Below are positions 31,376 to 41,253 of a stretch of 64,000 bases of DNA, in pieces (within the stretch, counting starts at the first letter, position 1; each line of letters begins with the position of its first letter). Source of the stretch: Fidelibacterota bacterium (GTDB lineage Bacteria > Fidelibacterota > Marinisomatia > SCGC-AAA003-L08 > D37C17); the NCBI GenBank assembly GCA_002717625.1, contig PBEF01000002.1, forward strand, positions 224,133-288,132, in the 5' to 3' direction. Made by a program: the position numbers and the translations under genes. A model generated the notes under the pieces. It was not told the origin of the DNA. It saw only the letters and a list, made by a program, of their open reading frames with translations, and ran no database searches.

Positions 31376-32383
31376 CTAATCGTTTATAATTATGTTAACA
31401 ATAAGTATAATATCCTGAATATTTATTGTATTGTCTTGGTTGAGGTCAGATAGGTAGTACTCTATTCCAATAGCCTCTTGATTTAATATTATATTAAGTA
31501 AATTAATAATATCGAGTATATCTATAATAAAATCTCTATTTACATCTCCTAGAGAATATTCAAATTCATTTTCATACCATGTATCAAATTTGCTTTGCAG
31601 TGTATCTACAGGGTCTATCCATTCTCCTGTTTGAGCATAATAAGGAACAACATTTGGAATGTTTAAGTCCATGTAAAATTCATTTGTATCAGATGGTTTT
31701 GCAACACGTATGAAAGCAGATAGAGTAGATATCCCCTCATCTAAACATCTGGTATCTGCTCCTGGAATTTTAGCTCCTTGTAATGCAGCCATTAGTTTTT
31801 GATCTAAAGGCCCATTTTTTAATAGGAAATTATTTTCCATATTAAGCAGGACATCTTCATTTAATAGTATATTACCCTGTATTGCATAATCAATGCCATT
31901 AATATGCCCTTTCCAGCTTGAACAGTTTTCTCCTGTAAATGATGCGCTTCTTGGATAAGGAATATCTGTACATAGAGCTGCTTCATTGCTTCCAGGATTA
32001 CCGTACCATTGCGTATTGCCTATTTCATTGCATTCTTGCTCATAAAGTATCCCATAGTTATTTTCAATACCAAGATCAGCAACACCATATTGTCTGATTG
32101 CAGGATTATTTTGGGCATCATTTTCTTCTAATAAAGATATGATTTCTTCAGGAGAATAGCCTTCTTCCATTAAAGTTGATGCATATTGTTGATTTACTGA
32201 TAACCAGTATGATTGAGTATGTATAGCTCCTACTCCTGGATGTATATCGCTTATAATAATAGAATTAGCAATACATGAGCCTCCTGCACTTCCAATTTCC
32301 CCAGTTTGACTATCAGTAGCTATAATTGAAAAGGTTGCATATGTATAACCTGATAACAGAATATATACCCATTGTTTAAACAT
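31376..32383 (-). CDS. DUF1028 (Ntn-hydrolase-like) secreted protein with C-terminal dockerin-like module
   Basis: 'ATFSIIATDSQTGEIGSAGGSCIANSIIISDIHPGVGAIHTQSYWL'; 'GDVNRDFIIDILDIINLLNIILN...SDLNQDNTINIQDIILIVNIIIND'. Confidence 0.85.
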   Translation of the reverse strand: MFKQWVYILLSGYTYATFSIIATDSQTGEIGSAGGSCIANSIIISDIHPGVGAIHTQSYWLSVNQQYASTLMEEGYSPEEIISLLEENDAQNNPAIRQYGVADLGIENNYGILYEQECNEIGNTQWYGNPGSNEAALCTDIPYPRSASFTGENCSSWKGHINGIDYAIQGNILLNEDVLLNMENNFLLKNGPLDQKLMAALQGAKIPGADTRCLDEGISTLSAFIRVAKPSDTNEFYMDLNIPNVVPYYAQTGEWIDPVDTLQSKFDTWYENEFEYSLGDVNRDFIIDILDIINLLNIILNQEAIGIEYYLSDLNQDNTINIQDIILIVNIIIND

Positions 32384-32384
32384 C

Positions 32385-32876
32385 TTAAGATTTCATATTT
32401 ACAAATTGTAATGGTATATCAAGGTTCTTTTCTTTAAGAGCAGTGATTACCTCTTGAAGGTCATCTATCTTTTTACCCGTTACTCTAACTTGCTCTCCTT
32501 GAACTTGCGAATTAACTTTTAATTTTAGATCTTTAATTAAAGAGTTGATTTTTTTCCCATCCTCCTTAGATATTCCAGATTTAAGGTCAACTTTTTGACG
32601 AAGCTTCATTCCAGATGCATTCTCAACCCCATTATATTTATATGCTTTTATGGAAACGGTTCTACTGATAGATCTATTTTCAAGCATATCAACTATAGTT
32701 GTCATCTGATAATCGTTATCAGCATTTATTATTATATTGTTATCACCTTTATTTAAAGTAATACTTGAAGATGAGCCTTTGAAGTCATATCTATTCCCAA
32801 TATCACGCTTAACCATATTTACAGCATTATCTACTTCTTGTATATCTAATTTACTAACTACATCAAATGATGGCAT
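32385..32876 (-). CDS. yajQ: YajQ family nucleotide-binding protein
   Basis: 'MPSFDVVSKLDIQEVDNAVNMVKRDIGNRYDFKGSSSSITLNK...SGISKEDGKKINSLIKDLKLKVNSQVQGEQVRVTGKKIDDLQEVI'. Confidence 0.95.
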   Translation of the reverse strand: MPSFDVVSKLDIQEVDNAVNMVKRDIGNRYDFKGSSSSITLNKGDNNIIINADNDYQMTTIVDMLENRSISRTVSIKAYKYNGVENASGMKLRQKVDLKSGISKEDGKKINSLIKDLKLKVNSQVQGEQVRVTGKKIDDLQEVITALKEKNLDIPLQFVNMKS

Positions 32877-32885
32877 AGTACCTCC

Positions 32886-33200
32886 TTATTTTTCTATATT
32901 AGACAGCATCCAGTTTTTATAATCTTTATTTTCAATTGAAATTGATGTTTTGATAATCTCTGGAGTATCATAATTATGTATTGATTTTATTAATGATGTA
33001 ACTCTCTCAGATAAAGAATCTAAAGTTTTAATATCAACTTTATATTCTTTAGATACAGATTTTTCTCCATTCCATATGTAATAAGAAAGTACAGAATCTG
33101 AAATCTGCACACATGGAGAACAATTTGATTCTAGAATTTGAGTTGATAATTTTTCAGCAATATCTTTTTTATCCGTTGTAGTTGTTATTTTACAGAACAT
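32886..33200 (-). CDS. cutA: CutA divalent-cation tolerance protein
   Basis: 'TTTDKKDIAEKLSTQILESNCSPCVQISDSVLSYYIWNGEKSVSKEYKVDIKT'. Confidence 0.9.
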   Translation of the reverse strand: MFCKITTTTDKKDIAEKLSTQILESNCSPCVQISDSVLSYYIWNGEKSVSKEYKVDIKTLDSLSERVTSLIKSIHNYDTPEIIKTSISIENKDYKNWMLSNIEK

Positions 33201-33201
33201 A

Positions 33202-36200
33202 TTAATTTGGAAGTTTTAAATTAGGCTTATTCTTAAAATCTCCCTTTAAAACACTTCCTTTTTTATTTAGATCTTTGCTTACAAGTTCTATCCCTTTATC
33301 TAATTGTGTATCTATACCGTTACGATAATCTTTAGGAGTTATATGCACTTCTATATCTACATCTGTTCCGTAATTTTCAACTTTCCAACCTACATCTTTA
33401 AACCAAAATGAGAATTCTGGCTGAGAGGTTACTGTTCCATCTACCAATGAATTTCGAGGCCATATTCCAATAACTCCTCCCCATGTTCTCCTACCTATTA
33501 ATTTACCTAAGTTCATTAATTTCCATGAGTGTGAAAAAATATCTCCATCTGAACCAGCATATTCATTAGTGATTGCAACCATTGGGCCTCCTGGAGATTC
33601 TGATGGGTAGGGCTCTACACCCATCCATCGAGTTATATCAAATCCTAATCTTTTTTTCGCAAGCTTGCTTAGTAAAATTTGAGAAACATGTCCCCCACCA
33701 TTATATCTAACATCAACAATAAGGCCATCATAAACTATTTCAGCTAAAAAGTAACGATGGAATTCAGCATATCCATCAGCTCCCATATCAGGAATATGTA
33801 CGTAGCCAATTTTATTTTTAGATTTTTTATGAACATATTCTCTGTTTTTTTCCACCCAATCTCTATAGTGTAGATGTCCTTCATGATGAATTGTTCGTGT
33901 TAAAACTTTATTTATTTTTTTTGTTCCTTTAGGTTGTATAGATAATTGAATATCTTTATTTACTTGATTAACCAGGAGTTCATTTGGAGTGATCTTTTTA
34001 GTTAGCTTCACGTTATTTATTTCTTTTAAAATATCTCCTTCTTTAACATTTAATCCTGGAGAATATAATGGTGACTGTTTTGAATCCCAAAGATCGCCCT
34101 TTGCAATAGACTCAATAGCATAACCTTTAGCAACATCTTTATATTTAAATGAAGCTCCAAGCATTCCAATGCTATAATATCTTCCGGGGATATAATCTCC
34201 TCCAAATTCATAGCAGTGAGAAGTCCCTAGTTCTCCTTGCATTTCCCATACGATATCAGAGAATTCACTTCTACTTCCAGCTCTATCAACGAGGCTTTTA
34301 TATCTATTGTAAACCTTTTCCCAGTTTATTTTAGACATATCAGGGACCCAAAAGAAATCTCTTTGTAATCGCCATGCCTCTCTATACATCTGATGCCATT
34401 CTTGATTTATATCTATATTTAGTCGGATTCTTTGAAAATCTATTAAGCCAGTTTTTTTATTTGCATCAGGTTTAGCTAATAAATCCTTTGCTACAGGTGT
34501 CTTAACATCTAATATTCTAATATTCTTATTTGAACTAATAGTAATTTTTCCATTTCTGTTATCAATATTAAATCCAGATACATTTGATAGATATATTTTT
34601 TCTTCAAGTTCATTTAAGTCGTAATATTTAATTGTTCCTTTTGACTGCCCATCTAAATCGTACCATCCATCTGTTCTAGAACCTTCTACAGGCCAATTAA
34701 GATAGTATAGTTTATTATCAAAAAAACCAATAGAACTACCCAGTATTGATTCTCTAACAGGAATTTGCATTATTCTATTTTTTATTCCTTTAAAATCTAT
34801 TTTAACTTTAACGGCCTTTTCTTTTTTCTTCTTAGTATCCTTCTTTTTTGAAGATTCTTCATTTAATTGAATTTGTTTAATAAAAGGTGACTTTATATTT
34901 TTATTTAAAGCAATAATGTAAGGTTTTTCACTGCAGGTAAAGTTTAAATCAAATTGTATGCTATCATAAACAGGGTTAAAGGTACGTTTTGATGTAAACG
35001 CAAGGTAAGACCCTGTATTATCAAAAACGGGTGAATAATCACTGTTTATTGGGTCTGTGACATCGTGGCTCTTTTTATTTGTAAGATCATAAATTTTTAT
35101 AATTGAAACTCTAGATGTTTTAGAACAAGTGTAAGCAATATAGTTTCCATCAGGAGACCAATTACATTGCATAACATGATTAGAGCTATGATCTATTACT
35201 TTCACAGAGTCTTTTTTCAAATCTATAAGGAGGAGTTTATGTTGATGGTTAACAATAGCAATTTGGTCTTGCTTAGGAGATTTCTTTAAAGATATAGGTC
35301 TTCCTATTTTAGATTTTAAAACTTTTAATCTTTTTGAATTTAATATATTATAGGTTTCTAATCTTTCTTCTCCTCCATCATCTGAACATGTCAATAGAGT
35401 TTTATCATCTGTCAAGAATGTAGAGTAGCCGTATCGAACTCCTTGGGTCTTTCCTAATTGTATAACAGGTCCTTCCCAATTACCCATAGAGAATAGTTTT
35501 CCTCGAGTAACAACAGTTGAAATGTTTCCTTTCGAATTAGTTGATATATTTTCCAAATAATGAAACGCTGAGTCAAACTTTCTACTTTTTTTAATAAAAC
35601 CACTATTATAGATAATATCAATTTTTTTATCTATATCAGATTTAATATTATAGCTATACAAATCTGCTCCGCTATGATATACTATTGAGGTTCCATCTGT
35701 AGAAGCATTTCTTGCATAGTAATTTTTATGAAAAGTATGTTGTTTTAAATTTTTTCCATTTTGATTGCATGAGTAGATATTACATATACCATCATGATCA
35801 GATAAAAAGTAAATTTTATCATTTATAACCATAGGACAAGCCATATTTCCATTTATATTTATTAGCTTAGTAAAATCTCCTGTATTTTTTTTATCTATCC
35901 ATAATTCTCCTGCAGTTCCTCCTTTGTATCTTTTCCATCTAGCAGGATCTTGAGTATTTCGTCCTAATACTGTAAAGTTTTTAGAATATGCAATATTTGA
36001 AGCAACTCCATAATTTAATGCTTTAGATTCCCCACCTTTAATATTAATTATTCTTAAATCAGAGATTCTTGAAAAAGCTTGCTTTAAATCAGAGGCATAT
36101 ACTATTTCATTATTATTTTTCCATGTTGCTATTTTACTGATAAATGCACCGTCAAAAGTTAACCTCTTTGATATCCCTCCGCTACTAGGCATGATATATA

Positions 36201-36399
36201 TTTCAGTATTTCCATCTTCTCTTCCTACATAAGCTATCCATTTTCCATCAGGCGAAAAGGATGGACTTGAAATTTGTCCTATATTGTTTGTTAGTCTTAT
36301 CGCTGTAGAAGAATTATTAGATATAGTCCATATGTCATCTTCAGAAATAAAAGCAATTTGATTACCATGTATTGTCGGAAAGCGATAGTAGCCTTGCAT
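33202..36399 (-). CDS. Tricorn-protease-like S41 peptidase (WD40/TolB-like propeller + PDZ + S41)
   Basis: 'MQGYYRFPTIHGNQIAFISEDDIW', 'SPSFSPDGKWIAYVGREDGNTEIY', 'DGLIVDVRYNGGGHVSQ', catalytic 'NEYAGSDGDIFSHSWK'. Confidence 0.93.
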   Translation of the reverse strand: MQGYYRFPTIHGNQIAFISEDDIWTISNNSSTAIRLTNNIGQISSPSFSPDGKWIAYVGREDGNTEIYIMPSSGGISKRLTFDGAFISKIATWKNNNEIVYASDLKQAFSRISDLRIINIKGGESKALNYGVASNIAYSKNFTVLGRNTQDPARWKRYKGGTAGELWIDKKNTGDFTKLININGNMACPMVINDKIYFLSDHDGICNIYSCNQNGKNLKQHTFHKNYYARNASTDGTSIVYHSGADLYSYNIKSDIDKKIDIIYNSGFIKKSRKFDSAFHYLENISTNSKGNISTVVTRGKLFSMGNWEGPVIQLGKTQGVRYGYSTFLTDDKTLLTCSDDGGEERLETYNILNSKRLKVLKSKIGRPISLKKSPKQDQIAIVNHQHKLLLIDLKKDSVKVIDHSSNHVMQCNWSPDGNYIAYTCSKTSRVSIIKIYDLTNKKSHDVTDPINSDYSPVFDNTGSYLAFTSKRTFNPVYDSIQFDLNFTCSEKPYIIALNKNIKSPFIKQIQLNEESSKKKDTKKKKEKAVKVKIDFKGIKNRIMQIPVRESILGSSIGFFDNKLYYLNWPVEGSRTDGWYDLDGQSKGTIKYYDLNELEEKIYLSNVSGFNIDNRNGKITISSNKNIRILDVKTPVAKDLLAKPDANKKTGLIDFQRIRLNIDINQEWHQMYREAWRLQRDFFWVPDMSKINWEKVYNRYKSLVDRAGSRSEFSDIVWEMQGELGTSHCYEFGGDYIPGRYYSIGMLGASFKYKDVAKGYAIESIAKGDLWDSKQSPLYSPGLNVKEGDILKEINNVKLTKKITPNELLVNQVNKDIQLSIQPKGTKKINKVLTRTIHHEGHLHYRDWVEKNREYVHKKSKNKIGYVHIPDMGADGYAEFHRYFLAEIVYDGLIVDVRYNGGGHVSQILLSKLAKKRLGFDITRWMGVEPYPSESPGGPMVAITNEYAGSDGDIFSHSWKLMNLGKLIGRRTWGGVIGIWPRNSLVDGTVTSQPEFSFWFKDVGWKVENYGTDVDIEVHITPKDYRNGIDTQLDKGIELVSKDLNKKGSVLKGDFKNKPNLKLPN

Positions 36400-36481
36400 A
36401 AAATCTCCATTTTTTCTTTAATGTATAGTATGCAAATTTAATTTTATTAGATAAATATTATAAAACTATTTTATATTTTAT

Positions 36482-36660
36482 TAAATATTCGTGAGAGATT
36501 ATTAATTTTTCAGAACTTTCAACTTATTTTATAGGTGCTTTACTTCTGCATTCAAAAGCAGGCCTTACATTTTTAATGTTGAAGGAAACTTGCGATTGTA
36601 GAGGAGGTACCGTTCGTACTTTTTAAAAGTGCTCTGAAAAATTTCTCTTGCGAATATTTA
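36482..36660 (+). ncRNA. Candidate structured ncRNA with long closing stem (6S RNA-like); strand tentative
   Basis: Ends pair in helices of 10+7+11+5 bp (36482-36491/36651-36660; 36492-36498/36644-36650; 36504-36514/36633-36643; 36515-36519/36626-36630), with internal hairpins CTGC..GCAG (36546-36561), CCTTACATT..AATGTtgAAGG (36563-36585), GTAC-cgttc-GTAC (36607-36619). The two non-Watson-Crick pairs are U-G and G-U on the plus strand but mismatches on the minus strand. The element covers the hflX stop codon. Confidence 0.45.
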
Positions 36661-37911
36661 TTTAACCTCAATTTTATTTAGAATTTTACTATAATCCTTT
36701 TTGTTACAAAATAACTCTAATTGTATATTCTCATAATTATCTACTCTTTGTCTTATAATAGCTTTTTTATAAATGTAATCAATCAGGTAAGATTTATCAT
36801 AAGGCAGGTTAATTGAGTATTTTTTATAATCTTTCGTAACAATATCTTCTATTTTTTCCATTAAATCGTCAAGCATTAATTCTCTTAGAGTAGATATTTT
36901 TAAAGGGTTATTATATTTTGTATTTATTTTATTTAGAGTAGTTTTATTATTAATTAAATCTATTTTATTAAAAACTAATATTGAAGGCCTTGTATGAGCT
37001 TCAAGGTATTTCAATGTATTCTCAATTGTGGCAATATGTCCTTCATAGTCCTTAGCTGATATATCTATGACTTTAATTATAAGATCAGCATCTTTTATTT
37101 CAGATAATGTTGTTCTAAATGATGCTACTAAATTGTGAGGTAGTTTACGTATAAAACCTACTGTATCACTTAGTAATATTTCTTGTTTACTTTCAGGTAG
37201 CTTGACTCTTTTAGTGGTTGTCTCTAAAGTGGCGAACAATTGATCTTTAATGTAGGCATTATAGCCTGATAGTTTTTTTAATAATGATGATTTTCCTGCA
37301 TTGGTATATCCTACTAATGATACTTTAAATACTGTACTTCTAGACTTTTTTTGATTATCTCTATGTTTTTCTATTTTAGAAAGTTGCTGTTTTATTTTTT
37401 TTATATCATTTCTGATAATACGTCTATCAATTTCTATTTGCTTTTCTCCAGGGCCTCCTCTTGTTCCTATGCCCCCCATTTGTCTTTCTAAATGGGTCCA
37501 CATACCGGTTAGCCTTGGCATCATATATTCAAGTGTTGCTAATTTTACTTGAGCTCGAGATTCATTAGTTTTAGCATTTTTATTAAATATGTTTAATATT
37601 AGATATGTCCTATCTATAATTTCAATTTTATCTTTAGTTAATTTTTTGATATTCTTATAATGATTTGGCTTTAATTCATCATTTATAAAAATTGTTTTAA
37701 TATCAAGTATGGAGATTTTATCTAAAATTCCTTTTATTTTACCCTTACCAATATATGTTGATGGATCAATAGATATTCTTTTTTGAGTCTCTACGACTGA
37801 TATGTTATAATTAATTGTTTGAGCTAGAAGTTTCATTTCTTCTATTTCTTCATTTATTTCGTCTGTATTTGAATCAGGAAGAATTAATGATACTAATATG
37901 CTATCAGTCAT
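36658..37911 (-). CDS. hflX: GTPase HflX
   Basis: 'GGIGTRGGPGEKQIEIDRRII...VSLVGYTNAGKSSLLKKLS...LSDTVGFIRKLPHNLVASFRTTLSEI'. Confidence 0.95.
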   Translation of the reverse strand: MTDSILVSLILPDSNTDEINEEIEEMKLLAQTINYNISVVETQKRISIDPSTYIGKGKIKGILDKISILDIKTIFINDELKPNHYKNIKKLTKDKIEIIDRTYLILNIFNKNAKTNESRAQVKLATLEYMMPRLTGMWTHLERQMGGIGTRGGPGEKQIEIDRRIIRNDIKKIKQQLSKIEKHRDNQKKSRSTVFKVSLVGYTNAGKSSLLKKLSGYNAYIKDQLFATLETTTKRVKLPESKQEILLSDTVGFIRKLPHNLVASFRTTLSEIKDADLIIKVIDISAKDYEGHIATIENTLKYLEAHTRPSILVFNKIDLINNKTTLNKINTKYNNPLKISTLRELMLDDLMEKIEDIVTKDYKKYSINLPYDKSYLIDYIYKKAIIRQRVDNYENIQLELFCNKKDYSKILNKIEVK

Positions 37912-39868
37912 TTTTAATATAAATATTAACTATAAACATTTCTAGAAAGATAAGTACAAGCACTAAGTAAAGAAATACTCTCCATAGTTCATTCCCTATT
38001 ATTCTATTATTTATATAGTTTGATGCTTCATTAGCTGTTTTAAATAAATTGATTTTACTATCAAGTATATTTTCTAGCTCATTGTAGGATAAATGTTTTG
38101 CTGTTAATTCTTGATTTCCAAGATTAACAGCTATATAGCTTTCTTTGTTTTGAATTGTTTTTTTGTAAAAGCCAAGTTCGTTAAAGAAAGATTTTGTATT
38201 TGAACTACTAATATTTATAGTATTTTCTTTTGGAGATATTAATTGAGAATTTCCAACCAGTTTTATTTCAGAAATAGGTTTATCGATTTCATGATAATCT
38301 AATAGATTTTCATTTATGATTAAATATTGCATAAAAGGAATAATACTGCCTTTTAGTATCCAATTAGAAGAATTTAAATTTAAAGAAATAGATAAGATAT
38401 TTAGCTCTATATTTTTATTTTCAGGTAAAAATCGATTTAAGAGCGCATTATTATCTTCTAAGCTGATAATTGTATTATTATTTGATTTTATAGCAATATA
38501 ATTAAATATTTTGATGTTTCTAGAAGGATAATTTTTATACAGACTATATATAAAATCATCTTTTATATATTCAGGTTTCATTTCAAGATAATCATCATCT
38601 TGATATATTATTCTATTTGATTTTACTGTATTAAAATCTTCTATGAAATATCCAATTTTATTAAAGTTTAAATCATTTATATCTGGAATAATAATTATTT
38701 TAAAATTATCATTTTGTTTATTTGCATATATCTTATCACTTAATTCCTTTGTTATGTTATCTAAGCCTATTATAAACAGAATATTAGTATCAATTTTTTT
38801 ATTAATATAGCTGTTAAGAGTATGGTACTGTGTTTTTATAATATCAGAGCTTAGGTTAAATGAGTTCAATATATTATCTAAGTATATATTTCTATCATTT
38901 GATATAATATCTATATCAATAATATTTTTAATGTTTATTGTGAAATAATAATCATTATCATAAGATATTTGATCCTCTGATAATTCTACTTTACATAAAT
39001 GTTGTCCATATGAAGGAATAGAAGTTTCAAATTCAATAGTGGTAGATTTTTTTGCTGCTAAATTAAGTTGATGTTTCCCAACTTTAGTATCATTAATAAT
39101 TAGGTTTATAAAATTATTTTCAATATCATTTTTACCATTATTTTGAATAGACACAAATAATTTAAATTTATCAGATGGTAAAAGAATTTTTTTATCAGTT
39201 TTTATACTCGCTACAGATAGATTGTTTGTTTTGTTATCCGTATACAGATAGCTTACATAAAGATTTTTTTCTTCAGGAATATTGATATTCGATATAGGTA
39301 AATGTTCTTGACCATCGCTTACAATAAAAAGAAATGTATTTAAGTTATCTGTATTGTCTTTTATTATTTTATTTATTAATTCAAAATCTACACTTCTCAA
39401 TGTAGTTTTTATTTTAATAGAGTTTAAATTTAAATCTTTCTTTTTACCATTATATATAGTTTCATTTTTACCTAACGTAATTAGTTTTATTTTTGAATTT
39501 TCTCCAAATGGTTCGATGGTGTTTTTAACGATATCTTTTACTTTTTCGTCTAAAGCGGATGACATTGATACTGAATTATCAATAGCTATTAAAACTAAAG
39601 CTTCAGCGTTTTTATTATTTTGATATAGTGAGTTATATGTTGGACGTGACATCATTAGGATAAAAAACAAAATAATTAAAGTCCTTATAATTAAAAGGAT
39701 TATATTAATTATATTGATTTTTTTTATTGATTCATTTTTTATTTTATGAAGAAAAAATAAAGAGCTAAAATCTATATTTAATAGTTTATTTTTATTGAAT
39801 AAATATATTAATAATGGTACCGATATTAGGGGGAGTAACCATAGATAAATACTAGAGATGAAATTCAT
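37904..39868 (-). CDS. BatA/vWA-type membrane protein
   Basis: N-term 'MNFISSIYLWLLPLISVPLLIYLFNKNKL...[20 protein letters not shown]'; vWA-like 'ALVLIAIDNSVSMSSAL...FIVSDGQEH'. Confidence 0.8.
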   Translation of the reverse strand: MNFISSIYLWLLPLISVPLLIYLFNKNKLLNIDFSSLFFLHKIKNESIKKINIINIILLIIRTLIILFFILMMSRPTYNSLYQNNKNAEALVLIAIDNSVSMSSALDEKVKDIVKNTIEPFGENSKIKLITLGKNETIYNGKKKDLNLNSIKIKTTLRSVDFELINKIIKDNTDNLNTFLFIVSDGQEHLPISNINIPEEKNLYVSYLYTDNKTNNLSVASIKTDKKILLPSDKFKLFVSIQNNGKNDIENNFINLIINDTKVGKHQLNLAAKKSTTIEFETSIPSYGQHLCKVELSEDQISYDNDYYFTINIKNIIDIDIISNDRNIYLDNILNSFNLSSDIIKTQYHTLNSYINKKIDTNILFIIGLDNITKELSDKIYANKQNDNFKIIIIPDINDLNFNKIGYFIEDFNTVKSNRIIYQDDDYLEMKPEYIKDDFIYSLYKNYPSRNIKIFNYIAIKSNNNTIISLEDNNALLNRFLPENKNIELNILSISLNLNSSNWILKGSIIPFMQYLIINENLLDYHEIDKPISEIKLVGNSQLISPKENTINISSSNTKSFFNELGFYKKTIQNKESYIAVNLGNQELTAKHLSYNELENILDSKINLFKTANEASNYINNRIIGNELWRVFLYLVLVLIFLEMFIVNIYIKND

Positions 39869-39884
39869 ATTTAATTAAATATTA

Positions 39885-40541
39885 TCAATGAGTATTTAAT
39901 AAATCGTTATATCTTTGTTCTATATTAGAGGCTCCATATAATGCTGAACCAACTATTGTTACGTCAATACCGGTGTCGTATACTTTTTTTATTGTAGATA
40001 AATTAACCCCTCCATCTACTCCAATTACAATATTATGATTTTTAGACATTTCAACAATAGATTCCATTGTTTTAAGTGTAGGCTCAATGAAAGATTGTCC
40101 TCCAAAACCTGGGAAAACAGACATAATTAATATATAATCAAGACAATCTAAGTATTTCTCTATATGTTTGTAATCTGTATCTGGATTAATAGCTATTCCA
40201 GCCATTTTATTGTATGATCTGATAAGTTTAAGATCTTTGGTAATATTTTTACTGGCTTCATAGTGTATTATGATTGTATCTGACCCAGCATCCGCATAAT
40301 GTTTTATGTATTTTTCGGGATTTGAAATCATTAAATGAGTTTCAAGATGAAGATTTGTTATTTCTCTTATTTGCTTAATAATAAATGGACCAAATGTTAA
40401 ATTAGGTACAAAATGTCCATCCATAACATCAACATGCAGCCTATCTACACCGAGTTCTTCAACAATATTAATATCTTCTTTTAATCTTGTGAAATTTGCG
40501 GATAAAATTGAAGGTGATATGTTTCTTTGCTTATTTTTCAT
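39885..40541 (-). CDS. rpe: Ribulose-phosphate 3-epimerase
   Basis: 'ISPSILSANFTRLKEDI...DRLHVDVMDGHFVPNLTFGP...SVFPGFGGQSFI...IGVDGGVN...VGSALYGA'. Confidence 0.96.
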   Translation of the reverse strand: MKNKQRNISPSILSANFTRLKEDINIVEELGVDRLHVDVMDGHFVPNLTFGPFIIKQIREITNLHLETHLMISNPEKYIKHYADAGSDTIIIHYEASKNITKDLKLIRSYNKMAGIAINPDTDYKHIEKYLDCLDYILIMSVFPGFGGQSFIEPTLKTMESIVEMSKNHNIVIGVDGGVNLSTIKKVYDTGIDVTIVGSALYGASNIEQRYNDLLNTH

Positions 40542-41253
40542 CAGTTGAAATTATTAAATTTATTTCAATTGGCATAGATAAACGTTTAAAAGCAGGTTGA
40601 TCTTGTTGGATAACTGTATTATTTAATAAGCTATCTACATATTCATATTCTTTTTTCCCAACTAGCAATCCTGATTCATATATTTTTTTAATAGCTCTAT
40701 TTAGACTTAAGTTTACTAGACTTGGAACCACATAATAATCAGGTGGCATTCCAGAGCTAACAATAAGTGTAATTTTATCTTTCTTCGTTATTTTTTTACC
40801 CTTTTTAGGATATTGGCTGATAATATTATCTTTATTTACACTTTCACTGTATTCATATATTAAGGTATCTATTAAGATTCCTATTCTATCTAATTGGAGT
40901 GTAGTAGTTCTAAAAGATTTATTTGTAAAATCATCTAGAATAATATCATTTTCCTGGCCTATAACCGTTAATTTAACATCTCTTTTTTCCTTAACTTTTG
41001 TAAATGCTCTAGGTGACATATTTAAAACTTCATATGGGGAATAACCTTCTTTGTATTTAGTGTAAAAAATTTTAACATTAAAATTGCTAAGTTCTTCTTT
41101 AGCCTGCTCAATATTTAACCCCCTTACATCTGGAAGATATAGTTCTTTATTTTTATTTGCTATGGATGGTAGTGCAATATAATTAATTGCTAAAATAAAA
41201 ATGATAGCAATAAAGATTGCTGCTGTTATATATCTTGTAATATTTTTAAACAT
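40531..41253 (-). CDS. Membrane-anchored PASTA-domain protein (three PASTA-like repeats, no kinase domain)
   Basis: Single N-terminal TM; 'PDVRGLNIEQAKEEL', 'NIISQYPKKGKKITKKDKITLIVSSG', 'VPSLVNLSLNRAIKKIYESGLLVG'. Confidence 0.88.
   Translation of the reverse strand: MFKNITRYITAAIFIAIIFILAINYIALPSIANKNKELYLPDVRGLNIEQAKEELSNFNVKIFYTKYKEGYSPYEVLNMSPRAFTKVKEKRDVKLTVIGQENDIILDDFTNKSFRTTTLQLDRIGILIDTLIYEYSESVNKDNIISQYPKKGKKITKKDKITLIVSSGMPPDYYVVPSLVNLSLNRAIKKIYESGLLVGKKEYEYVDSLLNNTVIQQDQPAFKRLSMPIEINLIISTDEK

Noticed and set aside
36482-36660. MITE or IS remnant interpretation of the long inverted repeat
   Set aside because: Not excluded, but internal hairpins, strand-asymmetric G-U pairs and single copy in this window favour a structured RNA; no clear target-site duplication.
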